From positions 1 through 64,000 of the forward strand of contig NZ_NPJI01000026.1 in NCBI RefSeq assembly GCF_002251435.1: DNA of 64,000 nt. Direction: 5' to 3'. Origin of the DNA: Prevotella sp. P2-180 (GTDB taxonomy: Bacteria > Bacteroidota > Bacteroidia > Bacteroidales > Bacteroidaceae). Below, one piece after another: positions 27,637 to 36,926 of the stretch (the stretch's first letter is position 1; the number at the start of each line of letters is the position of its first letter). The position numbers were made by a program, and so were the translations under genes. The notes under the pieces were generated by a model that did not search any database, was not told where the DNA came from, and was given only the letters and a program-made list of their open reading frames with translations.

Positions 27637-28254
27637 TTGAAAGACTTTAGAATAATTGTGATAACAAAGCCCTCGTTCATTTCGGACGAGGGCATGTTGG
27701 TTAACCGGCTCTTCGAGTCGGGTGTCGACCGTGTGCATATTCGTAAACCTGGGGCTTCAAGCGACGAGCATCGAAGGCTCATCGAGGAGATAGACAGTAA
27801 GTGGCATGAAAGACTGTCGCTTCACGACTGCCATGAACTTGCCTTGGAATATGGTTGCGGAATACATCTCAACGGAAGAAATCCTAACCCGCCGTCATCT
27901 ACGGGAGAGGCACCTGTTGTCTTGTCAGCTTCCTGCCATTCGTTGACAGAAGTAGAACTGCGGAAACAGACCTGCGACTATGTCTTCCTTAGTCCCGTAT
28001 TCGACAGTATTTCCAAGCAAGGCTATCGTTCAGCCTTTTCAGCCTACGACATACGAAAAGCCGCCCAAAGCGGTATCATCGACAGTCGGGTGATTGCTTT
28101 GGGCGGCATATCTCTTGATAATCTGGAACTCGTCAATAACATGGGCTTTGCCGGAGCCGCCATGCTAGGTGAGGTGTGGAAAAATGTTACTTTATTTTGT
28201 CGAAGCCTTCGCCAAACACACCTTGGCAGAACGACTGCGACACCATGGCGTTAG
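27637..28254 (+). CDS. TenI/ThiE-like protein
   Basis: A 205-residue ThiE-superfamily barrel (VHIRKPGASSDEH, RLSLHDCHELALEYGCGIHL, YVFLSPVFDSISKQGY, RVIALGGISLDNL). It lacks several ThiE diphosphate-binding residues, so it is more likely a TenI-type thiazole tautomerase. The start appears to be TTG at 27637. The last 23 codons overlap the 3' end of yitT on the other strand by 68 bases, and that tail is not expected in the family. The true end may have been lost in a rearrangement. Confidence 0.8.
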   Translation: MKDFRIIVITKPSFISDEGMLVNRLFESGVDRVHIRKPGASSDEHRRLIEEIDSKWHERLSLHDCHELALEYGCGIHLNGRNPNPPSSTGEAPVVLSASCHSLTEVELRKQTCDYVFLSPVFDSISKQGYRSAFSAYDIRKAAQSGIIDSRVIALGGISLDNLELVNNMGFAGAAMLGEVWKNVTLFCRSLRQTHLGRTTATPWR

Positions 28255-29092
28255 GGTCGATGCGCTTTATGGTGTTGAACACCTCCTGCGACTCGTATTT
28301 CCTCGTGAGTATGATAAGCAGTTTCACGTCGCTTTTCTTATACCATCCGGTGCCTTGTATCACAGTCACTCCACGGTGCATTCGTTTGTTCACGATGTCG
28401 GCTATCTCATCATACTTTTTCGAAATAATCAGGAATTGCACAGTCTGGCGAGTTCCGTTTATTATATAGTCGCACACGTATGCCGCCACGAAGGTGAAAC
28501 ACAGACCGTAAACGATGGTTTCCATACTATGGAAGAGGAAGTACGACGATGAGATGATTAACATGTCGATCATCTGCATGGCACGTCCGAAACTCATCCT
28601 TGTGTATTTGCCAAGCAGGGCCACAAGTATGTCGGTGCCTCCAGTAGAGCCGTTGTGGGAAAACACTATGCCCAGACCTGCACCAGACAACATACCGCCT
28701 ATCAGGACATGCATGAACTTGTCCTCACCTGCCGTTATCACAGGGTGAGTCATGAATACAGGTCTGAGTGCGTCGATGAAAAACGAGATGATGGTCACTC
28801 CTATCACTGTTCTTATCACAAACTGTTTCGACAGTGCCTTATATGCGAGTATGAGCAGTGCAACGTTCATAAACCAAAGCATGATGCCCGGTGGCAGTCC
28901 AAAGGCATAGTATAACAGCGAGCTGGCACCTGTCATGCCTCCCATTACGACCTTTTCCGGCAGTATGAACGCGTTGAATCCCACGGCATAGAGCAGTATG
29001 CCGAAAGTGATGAAGAAGTAGTCCTTCACCATTTGCTTGCGCTTTATCTTTTTGCGTTGCGCCTTCTCTTCTTCAGAATAGTTGTATTCCAT
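28187..29092 (-). CDS. YitT-family membrane protein (DUF161/DUF2179)
   Basis: A 301-residue protein with five hydrophobic segments in residues 25-200 (typical GFNAFILPEKVVMGGMTG and SHNGSTGGTDILV motifs) and a soluble DUF2179 domain (residues 215-295, VTVIQGTGWYKKSDVKLLI). The family's transport substrate is not established. It follows the acyl-CoA synthetase by 3 bases, so the two are co-transcribed. Confidence 0.9.
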   Translation of the reverse strand: MEYNYSEEEKAQRKKIKRKQMVKDYFFITFGILLYAVGFNAFILPEKVVMGGMTGASSLLYYAFGLPPGIMLWFMNVALLILAYKALSKQFVIRTVIGVTIISFFIDALRPVFMTHPVITAGEDKFMHVLIGGMLSGAGLGIVFSHNGSTGGTDILVALLGKYTRMSFGRAMQMIDMLIISSSYFLFHSMETIVYGLCFTFVAAYVCDYIINGTRQTVQFLIISKKYDEIADIVNKRMHRGVTVIQGTGWYKKSDVKLLIILTRKYESQEVFNTIKRIDPNAMVSQSFCQGVFGEGFDKIK

Positions 29093-29095
29093 GTG

Positions 29096-31195
29096 TCATT
29101 TGTTTTTCTCTATGCGTATTCTGGCATCTACCGCCACTACTTCCTCGTTGTCGGCAATCAGAGGGTTGATGTCGAGCTCTTTTATCTCAGTGGCAAATCT
29201 CAGCAGCGACGAGAGCCTTACGATAATCTCAGTATACTTCTTCTCGTTCAGTCCCTGTTGTCCGCGTGTACCTTTTATAATCTTATATGCCCTCAGCGAT
29301 CTGATCATCGATGTAGCCTCGGCATAACTCAAAGGAGCAAGTCCGCTCGACACGTCTTTCAGCACCTCCACGAAAATGCCTCCCATGCCGCAAAGCACCA
29401 CATGTCCGAATTTCGGTTCATATTTCGCTCCGACAAACAGTTCTGTGCCACGTAGCATTTTCTGTACCATTACGGCGTGGGCGTCAGGTATCTCCATCAT
29501 TCTGTCAAACTCCATTGCAAGGTGTTTTTCGTTTCTTATGTTCAAGGTCACACCTCCCACGTCGCTTTTGTGTATAGGTCCCACCACCTTTGCCACCACA
29601 GGATAACCGGTTTTGCGGGCAAAGTCGATAAGGTCTTGTTTGTTGTCGCTCACCATTTCAGGCACCATAGGTATACCAGCACTTTCGAATATCTGCCTAA
29701 CCACTTGTGGCTCAACATATCCGTCTTCCTCTATGCTGGCTATGATATCGCGTATTCTCGGTACATCCACTCCAAACAATTCTATCTCTGGTCGGGCAGG
29801 ATTGGGTGTGGCAATGATGCGTGAGAGCGATACAGCCAGTGTCACCTCGTCGCTGAAGTTCACGTGGCCTTTCTTTAGAAATTCCGCCACTTCAGGTCCG
29901 GCAGTGTGCAGGCTTGGTAGTATCGGGAATATCGGTTTCTTGCATTCAAGTATTTTCTTGTGCAACACGTCGTAAGTCTCGTATAGTTTCACCAGTCCCG
30001 GTGTTCCGAATATCACCATTATCGCGTCTACCTCGTCAAATTGGTTTTCGCAGTAGTCAATGGCTGTAGCGAGATGCTCAGGTGTGCCTGTTGCAAGTAT
30101 GTCGATGGGGTTGGCCACCGAGGCACCTGGATATAACTTCGATTTCAGTTCCTCCGCAGCCTTTCCTGTAAACTGCGGCACCTGCAGTCCTCCTTTCGAG
30201 AGTGCGTCGGTGAGCATCACTCCAGGTCCTCCGGCATGTGTCACGATGGCAAACTTTGAGAGCGACGCGGGTTGCTGGAGTAGGGTAGAGGCATGTGTGG
30301 CAGGCAGGCATGTAAAGATGCATCCCACGGTCGTTAGTTCCTCTCGTGAGAAGCATCTTACTATACCAGCTTTTCTGAAAAGGGCCTCCACGGCGGAGTC
30401 GCTTGTCGCTATTGCTCCCGTATGTGAAGAAGCTGCACGGCTTCCGCTTTCGCTCGACCCGCTTTTTATTGCTGCGATGCGGCATCCCTTCCGTATCAGC
30501 GAACTGGCGTGGAAGAGAAGTTTGTCGGGGTCTGAAATATTTTCAATATACAGCAGCTTGATCGTAGGGTCGGTGTCGGGGTTGAAGTGCTCGTCCATAT
30601 ATTGCAGCACGTCTTCTATTCCTATCTGCTTTCCGTTGCCTATTGACCATACGGAGTTAAACTGCAGTCCTTTCATCACAGCTGATTCAAGAATGAACAC
30701 AGCCGTTGCCCCCGACCCGCTTATGAAGTCCACACCCTTTGGGTTCAGTTGTGGTATGGGTTTGGTAAACACGCTGTGGTGGTGATTGTTAAGCAGTCCG
30801 ATGCAGTTTGGTCCGATGAGTGCTGCATTGTGTTTTCTGCAAGTCTCGAGTATGTCCTCCTCCAGTCGTGCACCTTCTTCCGTCTCTTCACCGAATCCGG
30901 CAGATATAATGATGAAGGCCTTCACTTTTTTTTCTTCGGCAAGGATTTTCACTGTCTGTGGACACATCTGTGCCGGTATCACCAGTACGGCGAGTTCCGT
31001 ATCGGGCAGTTCTTTGATGTCGTGAAACACCTTTATGCCCTGCACTTCATCCTCTTTAGGGTTAACGATACGCAGCGTACCTGCATATCCTCCATTCAAA
31101 ATGTTTCTCACGATGGCGCCACCGGGTTTGTGGAAGTTGTTTGAACCTCCAATGACGACGATAGATTCTGGTTGTAGAAGTTCCTTGTTAATCAT
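29096..31195 (-). CDS. acetyl/acyl-CoA synthetase (ADP-forming), fused alpha-beta type
   Basis: A 699-residue enzyme from the ATG at 31195 (MINKELLQPESIVVIGGSNN). The longer frame starts with TTG inside the promoter box. The CoA-binding Rossmann domain is at residues 5-130, succinyl-CoA-ligase-like domains at about 145-450 (ISGSGATAVFILESA, AASSHTGAIATSD), and the ATP-grasp domain at 480-695 (YPVVAKVVGPIHKSDVGGV). It converts acyl-CoA + ADP + Pi to acid + ATP, which yields energy in fermentation. A TACATTTG box at 31221-31214 suggests its own promoter. Confidence 0.9.
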   Translation of the reverse strand: MINKELLQPESIVVIGGSNNFHKPGGAIVRNILNGGYAGTLRIVNPKEDEVQGIKVFHDIKELPDTELAVLVIPAQMCPQTVKILAEEKKVKAFIIISAGFGEETEEGARLEEDILETCRKHNAALIGPNCIGLLNNHHHSVFTKPIPQLNPKGVDFISGSGATAVFILESAVMKGLQFNSVWSIGNGKQIGIEDVLQYMDEHFNPDTDPTIKLLYIENISDPDKLLFHASSLIRKGCRIAAIKSGSSESGSRAASSHTGAIATSDSAVEALFRKAGIVRCFSREELTTVGCIFTCLPATHASTLLQQPASLSKFAIVTHAGGPGVMLTDALSKGGLQVPQFTGKAAEELKSKLYPGASVANPIDILATGTPEHLATAIDYCENQFDEVDAIMVIFGTPGLVKLYETYDVLHKKILECKKPIFPILPSLHTAGPEVAEFLKKGHVNFSDEVTLAVSLSRIIATPNPARPEIELFGVDVPRIRDIIASIEEDGYVEPQVVRQIFESAGIPMVPEMVSDNKQDLIDFARKTGYPVVAKVVGPIHKSDVGGVTLNIRNEKHLAMEFDRMMEIPDAHAVMVQKMLRGTELFVGAKYEPKFGHVVLCGMGGIFVEVLKDVSSGLAPLSYAEATSMIRSLRAYKIIKGTRGQQGLNEKKYTEIIVRLSSLLRFATEIKELDINPLIADNEEVVAVDARIRIEKNK

Positions 31196-31276
31196 AGTTT
31201 TTGAATTTTGGTGCAAATGTACACAAAGTTACAGAAACTACAAAATAAAAAGGCCTTTTTTTCCAAAAAAAACTAC

Positions 31277-33919
31277 CTAATTCCTAAACACCAACTTTCC
31301 TCCTTCCGCGTCTATCGTGATAGGTTTTTCTCTCGACACTTCCTCAGCGAGTATCTTTCTCGAGAGGTCGTTAAGAACGCTGCGCTGTATTGCACGTTTC
31401 ACGGGTCGGGCACCGAATTCCGGATCGTAGCCTTCTTCTGCGAGATACTCTATGGCATCGTCGGTCACGTTCAACTCAAATCCCTGTGGCTCCAGCATGC
31501 GTTTCACGGCATTTATCTGAAGTCTAACAACGTCGGCTATCTCGTCCTTCCTCAGAGGCAGGAACATGATGGTCTCGTCTATACGGTTGAGGAATTCCGG
31601 ACGTATCGTTTTCTTCAGCATGTCAAGAATCCTGTTCTTCAGCCCTGATATGAACGAATGGTCGAATGAACAATCTTCACTTTTCCCTCTTAGCTCTTCG
31701 TTTATCATCTGGCTTCCGAGGTTTGATGTCATGATGATTATCGTGTTTTTGAAGTTCACCACACGTCCCTTGTTGTCGGTCAGTCGTCCGTCGTCAAGCA
31801 CTTGCAGCAGAATGTTGAACACGTCGGGATGAGCTTTCTCTATTTCGTCAAACAGCACCACGGAGTATGGCTTGCGCCTTACGGCCTCGGTGAGCTGTCC
31901 GCCCTCGTCATATCCAACGTATCCAGGAGGCGCTCCGATGAGTCTCGACACGCTGAACTTCTCTTGGTATTCGCTCATGTCTATACGTGTCATCATCGTC
32001 TCGTCGTTAAACAAGTACTCAGCCAGAGCCTTGGCCAATTCCGTCTTTCCCACACCCGTGGTTCCCAAGAACATGAACGAGGCTATCGGTCGTTTAGGGT
32101 CTTGCAGTCCGGCGCGGCTACGTCTTACGGCATCGCTCACAGCCTGTATCGCTTCCTCCTGTCCTATCACTCTTTTGTGCAGTTCCTCTTCCAGGTGTAG
32201 CAGTTTTTCGCGTTCGCTCTGAAGCATTCGTGTCACAGGTATTCCTGTCCATCGGCTCACCACCTCGGCAATGTCGTCGGCAGTCACCTCTTCTCTCACC
32301 ATGGCGTCGTTGCCCTGGGCGTTTCTCAGTTGCTGCTGAATGTTTCTGATGTCATCTTCCAGCATTTTCAGCTTACTGTAGCGTATCTCGGCCACCCTTT
32401 CGTAGTTACCCTCACGCTCAGCCCTTTCAGCTTCGAGCTTCAGGTTCTCCATCTGCTGTTTGTCGTCCTGTATTCTGTTTACGAGCGCCTTTTCTCCTTC
32501 CCATTTTGCGCGGAACTCCTTTTCCTTGTCTTTCAGTTCGGCAATGTCCTTGTCAAGCTGTGCGAGTTTTCCGTCCGACGAGCCCTCGTCGGTCTTCATG
32601 CCCAGTTCATCGTTATTTGCCCTTCTCTCTTCGCTTCTTATAGCCTCCCGTTCAATCTCCAGTTGTTTGAGTCTTCTGGAAATCTCGTCGAGTTCCTCAG
32701 GCACTGAGTCGCGTTCCATTCTCAGCTTTGCAGCCGCTTCGTCCATAAGGTCTATGGCCTTGTCGGGCAGGAAACGGTCGCTGATGTATCTTTCCGAGAG
32801 TTGTACCGCCGCAATGCAAGCGTCGTCCTGAATACGCACCTTATGGTGGTTCTCATACCTTTCTTTCAGTCCTCTTAATATTGATATGGCGCTCAGTTCG
32901 TCTGGTTCGTCCACCATGACGGTTTGGAATCTTCTTTCCAGGGCCTTGTCTTTCTCGAAATATTTTTGGTATTCGTTGAGTGTTGTAGCACCAATGCTTC
33001 TCAGTTCTCCACGTGCCAGTGCAGGTTTCAGAATGTTAGCCGCGTCCATGGCTCCCTCGCCACCTCCGGCTCCCACGAGTGTGTGGATTTCGTCGATGAA
33101 GAGAATGATGCGTCCGTCGCTCTTTGTCACTTCGTTGATCACCGCTTTCAGTCTTTCCTCAAACTCTCCCTTATATTTCGCTCCAGCCACGAGAGCGCCC
33201 ATGTCTAACGAGAAGAGTTGCTTGTCCTTGAGGTTTTCCGGCACGTCGCCTCTTACGATACGTTCAGCCAGACCTTCCACAATGGCAGTCTTTCCCGTAC
33301 CTGGTTCTCCTATGAGGATAGGGTTGTTCTTGGTGCGTCGCGACAGAATCTGCAATACTCTTCTTATCTCGTCGTCACGTCCTATCACAGGGTCGAGCTT
33401 TCCTGCCCTCGCCTGTTCCACGAGGTTCTTGGCATACTTGGCGAGGCTTTGGTAGTTGTCGTCAGCCGACTGCGACTGCACTTTCTGTCCCTGTCTCAGT
33501 TCGTCGATGGCCTTACGCATTTCCTTCTCTGTGCACCCCGCGTCTTTCAGTATGCGGCTTGCAGTGGTCGATGCGGCAACAATGGCGAGCAGTATCGGCT
33601 CTACGCTCACAAACTGGTCTCCCATCTTCTGCGACATGTCCTCTGCGTGTTGCAGAATGTTGTTTGTGTCGCCCGAGAGATAAGGTTGTCCGCCTTGAAC
33701 TCGAGGCAGGTGACTTATTTCAGAGTCCACGAGAGTCTCCACCTGTTGGGCGTTGACCCCGAGTTTCTGGAAGATAAATCCCGCCACGTCCCTTGCCTTG
33801 GTCATGATGGCTTTCAGCAGGTGTACCGGTTCTATTGACTGTTGTCCTGACCGTTGTGCCAGGTTCACCGCCTCTTGTACGGTTTCCTGTGCCTTGATAG
33901 TAAACTTGTCGAATGTCAT
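31277..33919 (-). CDS. clpB: ATP-dependent disaggregase ClpB
   Basis: An 880-residue chaperone (start [12 protein letters not shown] at 33919). It has the Clp-N repeat (residues 1-145), AAA1 with Walker [14 protein letters not shown], the long coiled-coil M domain (about 400-530, rich in Glu, Lys and Arg), AAA2 with Walker [15 protein letters not shown], and the C-terminal D2 small domain. It rescues aggregated proteins with DnaK. Two direct repeats 80-115 bases upstream are candidate stress-regulator sites. A G/C-poor hairpin (AAAAAAAGGCCTTTTT) follows the stop. Confidence 0.96.
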   Translation of the reverse strand: MTFDKFTIKAQETVQEAVNLAQRSGQQSIEPVHLLKAIMTKARDVAGFIFQKLGVNAQQVETLVDSEISHLPRVQGGQPYLSGDTNNILQHAEDMSQKMGDQFVSVEPILLAIVAASTTASRILKDAGCTEKEMRKAIDELRQGQKVQSQSADDNYQSLAKYAKNLVEQARAGKLDPVIGRDDEIRRVLQILSRRTKNNPILIGEPGTGKTAIVEGLAERIVRGDVPENLKDKQLFSLDMGALVAGAKYKGEFEERLKAVINEVTKSDGRIILFIDEIHTLVGAGGGEGAMDAANILKPALARGELRSIGATTLNEYQKYFEKDKALERRFQTVMVDEPDELSAISILRGLKERYENHHKVRIQDDACIAAVQLSERYISDRFLPDKAIDLMDEAAAKLRMERDSVPEELDEISRRLKQLEIEREAIRSEERRANNDELGMKTDEGSSDGKLAQLDKDIAELKDKEKEFRAKWEGEKALVNRIQDDKQQMENLKLEAERAEREGNYERVAEIRYSKLKMLEDDIRNIQQQLRNAQGNDAMVREEVTADDIAEVVSRWTGIPVTRMLQSEREKLLHLEEELHKRVIGQEEAIQAVSDAVRRSRAGLQDPKRPIASFMFLGTTGVGKTELAKALAEYLFNDETMMTRIDMSEYQEKFSVSRLIGAPPGYVGYDEGGQLTEAVRRKPYSVVLFDEIEKAHPDVFNILLQVLDDGRLTDNKGRVVNFKNTIIIMTSNLGSQMINEELRGKSEDCSFDHSFISGLKNRILDMLKKTIRPEFLNRIDETIMFLPLRKDEIADVVRLQINAVKRMLEPQGFELNVTDDAIEYLAEEGYDPEFGARPVKRAIQRSVLNDLSRKILAEEVSREKPITIDAEGGKLVFRN

Positions 33920-33998
33920 GTTCAATCTCCTTTCTTTAAGTTCATAAAAATTATTCTACCCATTCTCATCGCAACTCACGTGCCATCTTCTCCCTCTT

Positions 33999-34034
33999 CT
34001 GTCAAAATGGCATCTATATCAGCCAAAATGTCAT
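33999..34034 (-). promoter_or_regulatory. direct repeats upstream of clpB
   Basis: CTGTCAAAATGGCAT (33999-34013) and CAGCCAAAATGTCAT (34020-34034) match at 12 of 15 positions and are 21 bases apart, two helical turns. Position and phasing suggest a regulator site for the heat-shock gene. Confidence 0.5.
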
Positions 34035-34107
34035 AGGTGAATAATCTACATTCTACCGACCTGCTTCCAGTATTTTCTACTCTTTTACATATAAACATGC
34101 TAATTGC

Positions 34108-34743
34108 TTACTCACCCTTGCGCCTTATCCATATCTTGTGTGACGCCTGACCAGTGTAGTCGATAGGCATATTAGGATCAGCAGTGATTTTGGCAAGTTC
34201 CTTGGATGCCGTGGTGCGCGACAGATTGTTCACCTTGGCATATTCGCCGAGGGTGATGTGTCCCTTTTCGTCAATTATGGCAAGGGCGTTCTCTATGCGC
34301 TGCTCAAAGGAGTAGAGGTTCTTCTTCAGTTCCCTCGCCCCTGTTGTCATACGTTCAAACCTTGTGTTCATCTGAAGATCACGTATCAGTTTGGGAGATA
34401 TCTTGAAGTTAAGATCCTTCACTCCCACTCGTCTGTAGAGCATGGGGTCGCCTTCCTCCTGAATCTCAGTAGGTTTGTCGTCGAGGAACTTCAGCGACAT
34501 GGAGAATGTGCCGATGTCGTCGAGAGTCACGTTGTTGCCCTTTGACAGCAAACTGACCAGCGAGTCGGCAATACCGCTTATCACTCCCCTCAGCACTCCC
34601 TTATCCACTGTGCGCAGACGATCGTGCAACACGTCGATAAACTCCTCTGTTCCAAGAGTCTGGTTTATCACCACCTTCGGATATACCGCCCTCTTGCCGG
34701 TATTCCTCACGTCATTCATTTCCTGTAGTAAGTACTTAACCAT
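34108..34743 (-). CDS. HU-like DNA-binding protein with C-terminal winged-helix-like region
   Basis: A 211-residue protein. The first 125 residues resemble the Bacteroidetes HU-HIG family of histone-like proteins (LLQEMNDVRNTGKRAVYPKV, GNNVTLDDIGTFSMSL). The rest (ALAIIDEKGHITLGEYAKV, NNLSRTTASKELAKI) looks like a winged helix-turn-helix, which would bind a specific site. It lies upstream of clpB but 190 bases away. Its own 5' region holds palindromic tandem repeats, so self-regulation is plausible. Confidence 0.8.
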   Translation of the reverse strand: MVKYLLQEMNDVRNTGKRAVYPKVVINQTLGTEEFIDVLHDRLRTVDKGVLRGVISGIADSLVSLLSKGNNVTLDDIGTFSMSLKFLDDKPTEIQEEGDPMLYRRVGVKDLNFKISPKLIRDLQMNTRFERMTTGARELKKNLYSFEQRIENALAIIDEKGHITLGEYAKVNNLSRTTASKELAKITADPNMPIDYTGQASHKIWIRRKGE

Positions 34744-34805
34744 ATACCAGTTGTTTTTAGTTTATGATACCTGTTGTAATTGTCTCATTATATATTGTTG
34801 TAATT

Positions 34806-34847
34806 ATTTCGCATTGCCTGTTGACATTTCCATAGAACAGGCATTTG
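34806..34847. repeat. inverted repeat upstream of the HU-like gene
   Basis: GCCTGTT and AACAGGC face each other across about 13 bases (near 34814-34840). Next to it, AATTACAACA occurs twice on the minus strand near the gene start. Confidence 0.5.
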
Positions 34848-34850
34848 TTT

Positions 34851-34930
34851 TACGTTCCGCAGTGCGGTTTCTACGTTCCGCAGTGGTGAACGTACATTCC
34901 GCAGTGGTGAATGTACGTTCCGCATTGCGG
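34851..34930. repeat. four tandem 20-21-bp units with internal palindromes
   Basis: The unit TACGTTCCGCAGTGGTGAAT is repeated four times with small changes; the first and last contain CCGCAGTGCGG or CCGCATTGCGG palindromes. The units are two helical turns long and lie 110-190 bases upstream of the HU-like gene on its promoter side. They are candidate operators. Confidence 0.7.
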
Positions 34931-35185
34931 AATATAAACCAAACACGGTGCAAAGATACATTAAAACAGGGTATTATGCAAACATCTATACGACTGTTTT
35001 TATACATTTACCACTATTTAACAGATAGTATCTCTTTAGCAATTATTACTTTCTTACTCGCGCGTGCGCTCTTTATAATTTTCAACTTTTTCTGTCACTT
35101 CTGAGACCTGATAAATTAACAACTTCATTCTCAATGAGTTAAATATTAGAACTTGGTGACAGAAGGAGTGACATAAGTTTCACGA

Positions 35186-35303
35186 ACGCACCAATCTTGG
35201 CACCGTATATCTTGTGAAGCAAAAACACTGACCAAAATGGCGCAAGAACACTGAATGAAATAGCGCAAAAATACCGAATGAAATAGCGCAAAAATGCCGA
35301 ATG
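35186..35303. repeat. direct repeat A flanking the toxin-antitoxin module
   Basis: The repeat starts at ACGCACCA and shares GCACC..ATATCTTGTGAAGCAAA with the copy at 36488. It ends in three tandem 23-bp units (ATAGCGCAAAAATACCGAATG type). Copy B has two such units. Confidence 0.8.
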
Positions 35304-35416
35304 CTAGCCCTGAAAGGGCGACATATCATAGGATAGGGCGTGAGCCCTATCTTAATGTGTCTTTTTCCCTTGATAGTTAAATTGCATTAAAAATTCGCAA
35401 AAATGCAACCTATAAG

Positions 35417-35447
35417 TTGCGCATCCCGATTATTCTTCATATATTTG
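35417..35447 (+). promoter_or_regulatory. promoter of the toxin-antitoxin pair
   Basis: TTG (35417-35419), a 20-nt spacer and TATATTTG (35440-35447), 22 bases before the first start codon. A good Bacteroidetes consensus. Confidence 0.75.
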
Positions 35448-35469
35448 CACCATATAAAAAAGAAAATTT

Positions 35470-36027
35470 ATGAAATTCGTACGTACTATACCAGGATATA
35501 ATCACCTTTGGGCGGTTAGGGACGAAGATCAAGAGACGGATGAACTGTCGTTGCTATTCCGTCAATGGAGTAATTTTAACTACCTGCTTGACTTCTTCTT
35601 TGCTAACCTTGATGACCTTCAGGGCTTCTTCCATATAAAGAAGGTCAGCGATGCCATTAAGGATACGATGGAAGATGCACAGGAACTAGAGAGGTTGATT
35701 CTTGACTTCCCTTATACTGAGCAGCTTGACGGATTGTTCCATCCTTTGAGTTTAGCTGATAACAGAGCACATGAGTTGACTCGTGAAAAGGCAAGGAATT
35801 GGGACAGGAGACAGCATCCGAGTTGGTTGCGTATCTATGCTATACGTATTGAACCAAATGTTTATATAGTTACAGGAGGAACCATCAAACTGACAGCTAC
35901 CATGCAGGAGCGTGAGCATACTAAAAAAGAGCTCGACAAACTTAATGCCTGCCGTGATTATCTAAAGCAGAATGGCGTATTTGATATGGATAGTTTTATT
36001 GATTATTTCGAGGAGGATTTACTATGA
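35470..36027 (+). CDS. putative toxin of a type II toxin-antitoxin pair
   Basis: A 185-residue soluble protein of a family I know only as the partner of XRE antitoxins. Residues 118-165 (SWLRIYAIRIEPNVYIVTGG, then KLTATMQEREHTKKELDKL) recall the core of RelE/HigB (Gp49-like) toxins, where a basic strand is followed by a helix. The N-terminal 110 residues are extra. Its stop overlaps the start of the HTH gene by 4 bases (ATGA). Toxin-first order is typical of HigBA-like systems. Toxicity is inferred, not shown. Confidence 0.6.
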   Translation: MKFVRTIPGYNHLWAVRDEDQETDELSLLFRQWSNFNYLLDFFFANLDDLQGFFHIKKVSDAIKDTMEDAQELERLILDFPYTEQLDGLFHPLSLADNRAHELTREKARNWDRRQHPSWLRIYAIRIEPNVYIVTGGTIKLTATMQEREHTKKELDKLNACRDYLKQNGVFDMDSFIDYFEEDLL

Positions 36028-36329
36028 AGCAGAAGACTTTAGACTTTTTGGAGGCACACAAGAGTGAACAGCCTTCAACCTTTACCGAAGATGCAAAGTG
36101 GCGTCAAGAGAACGAAGTGTGGCTAAAATGGTCACGCGGGGTTGCCTTGTCAATCGTTGACTACATGCAAGCAAATAGTCTCAGTCGTTCAGACATCGCC
36201 AACAAACTTGGTGTGACACCTCAGTATGTCAGTCGCATTCTCTCTGGAAATACAAATTTCTCATTCAAGAGTGTGGCTGAAATAGAAAGAAAACTCGGAA
36301 TTTCGTGCATGGAGGCCGCAATGGCGTAA
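36024..36329 (+). CDS. XRE-family HTH protein, putative antitoxin
   Basis: A 101-residue DNA-binding protein with a clear Cro/CI helix-turn-helix (LSRSDIANKLGVTPQYVSRI, residues 53-72; then LSGNTNFSFKSVAEIERKLG). The N-terminal 40 residues probably bind the toxin. Translation is coupled to the toxin by the ATGA overlap. The extreme C-terminus (SCMEAAMA) runs into the DUF3874-like fragment, so the end may have been replaced. Confidence 0.75.
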   Translation: MKQKTLDFLEAHKSEQPSTFTEDAKWRQENEVWLKWSRGVALSIVDYMQANSLSRSDIANKLGVTPQYVSRILSGNTNFSFKSVAEIERKLGISCMEAAMA

Positions 36330-36495
36330 AGTATGCCCAGGCGATGGATGCCATATCCAAGGGCGAGCGCTATTGGTTTGACCAACAGGAAATAGTCGAA
36401 CTGCTTGCCCACAACAGGAAGTATCAGGTTTTCTCGCCTGCAGAGCAATATTTCCTTCTGTTTTTCGAGGTGTGCCAAGACCCTGGTACGCACCA
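36330..36495 (+). pseudogene. DUF3874-like fragment of a mobile-element protein
   Basis: About 50 codons in the +2 frame relative to the antitoxin (QAMDAISKGERYWFDQQE, then LLAHNRKYQVFSPAEQYF) resemble the DUF3874 C-terminal domain of VirE/VapE-type helicase-primase proteins on Bacteroidetes elements. There is no start, and the fragment stops where direct repeat B begins. Confidence 0.45.
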
Positions 36496-36582
36496 TTCTG
36501 GGCACCATATATCTTGTGAAGCAAATACACCGACCAAAATAGCGCAAGAATTCCGAATGAAATAGCGCAAAAACACCGAATG
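36488..36582. repeat. direct repeat B flanking the toxin-antitoxin module
   Basis: The second copy of the repeat at 35186-35303 in the same orientation, about 85-90% identical by eye, with one 23-bp unit fewer. Confidence 0.8.
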
Positions 36583-36591
36583 CCTTGGGCC

Positions 36592-36774
36592 ACGCTTCCG
36601 TACAGGACGGTTGCTCACCAAACCAAAGTTCACTGCCATCTCATGAAGAGGGAGAAGCCGTTTCATACGTCCAAGTTCGCTGTTTTCAAACGTAACTCGA
36701 AATAAATCATAAAAATCGAACCCTTCGAACGGAATTCGCTTGCTTATTCCAGAAAAATGTTGTACCTTTGCCAT
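36592..36774 (-). pseudogene. IS transposase N-terminal remnant (IS5/IS1182-like)
   Basis: Starts at ATG 36774: MAKVQHFSGISKRIPFEGFD, then FENSELGRMKRLLPLHEMA and NFGLVS. This is the start of a widespread Bacteroidetes DDE transposase. The frame becomes unrelated after about 60 codons, where direct repeat B begins. The catalytic domain is missing. Confidence 0.7.
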
Positions 36775-36791
36775 CGTATCACTTTTGTGAT

Positions 36792-36832
36792 TCCCCCAAT
36801 TTGTCACTTCTCAGGATGATTGGGGGATTTTT
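36792..36832. terminator. hairpin at the transposase remnant end
   Basis: A 9-bp stem TCCCCCAAT / ATTGGGGGA (36792-36800 and 36819-36827) followed by TTTTTC on the + strand. It lies just upstream of the remnant start and may be part of the old element or a terminator. Confidence 0.5.
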
Positions 36833-36926
36833 CTTATCATCTACAAAGGTACAAAATTTCTACCACATTGAGTAATAGATAGTTATAAATAATCTTAAAA
36901 ATTAACGACACTCCCTATCTTAGTAT

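Noticed and set aside
33985..34040. Sigma-54 promoter upstream of clpB
   Set aside because: A TGGC...TGC pair is present, but the spacing is one base too long and other consensus bases do not fit.
34851..34930. Possible CRISPR-like array
   Set aside because: Units follow each other with no unique spacers, there are only four, and no cas genes are near. They are tandem repeats.
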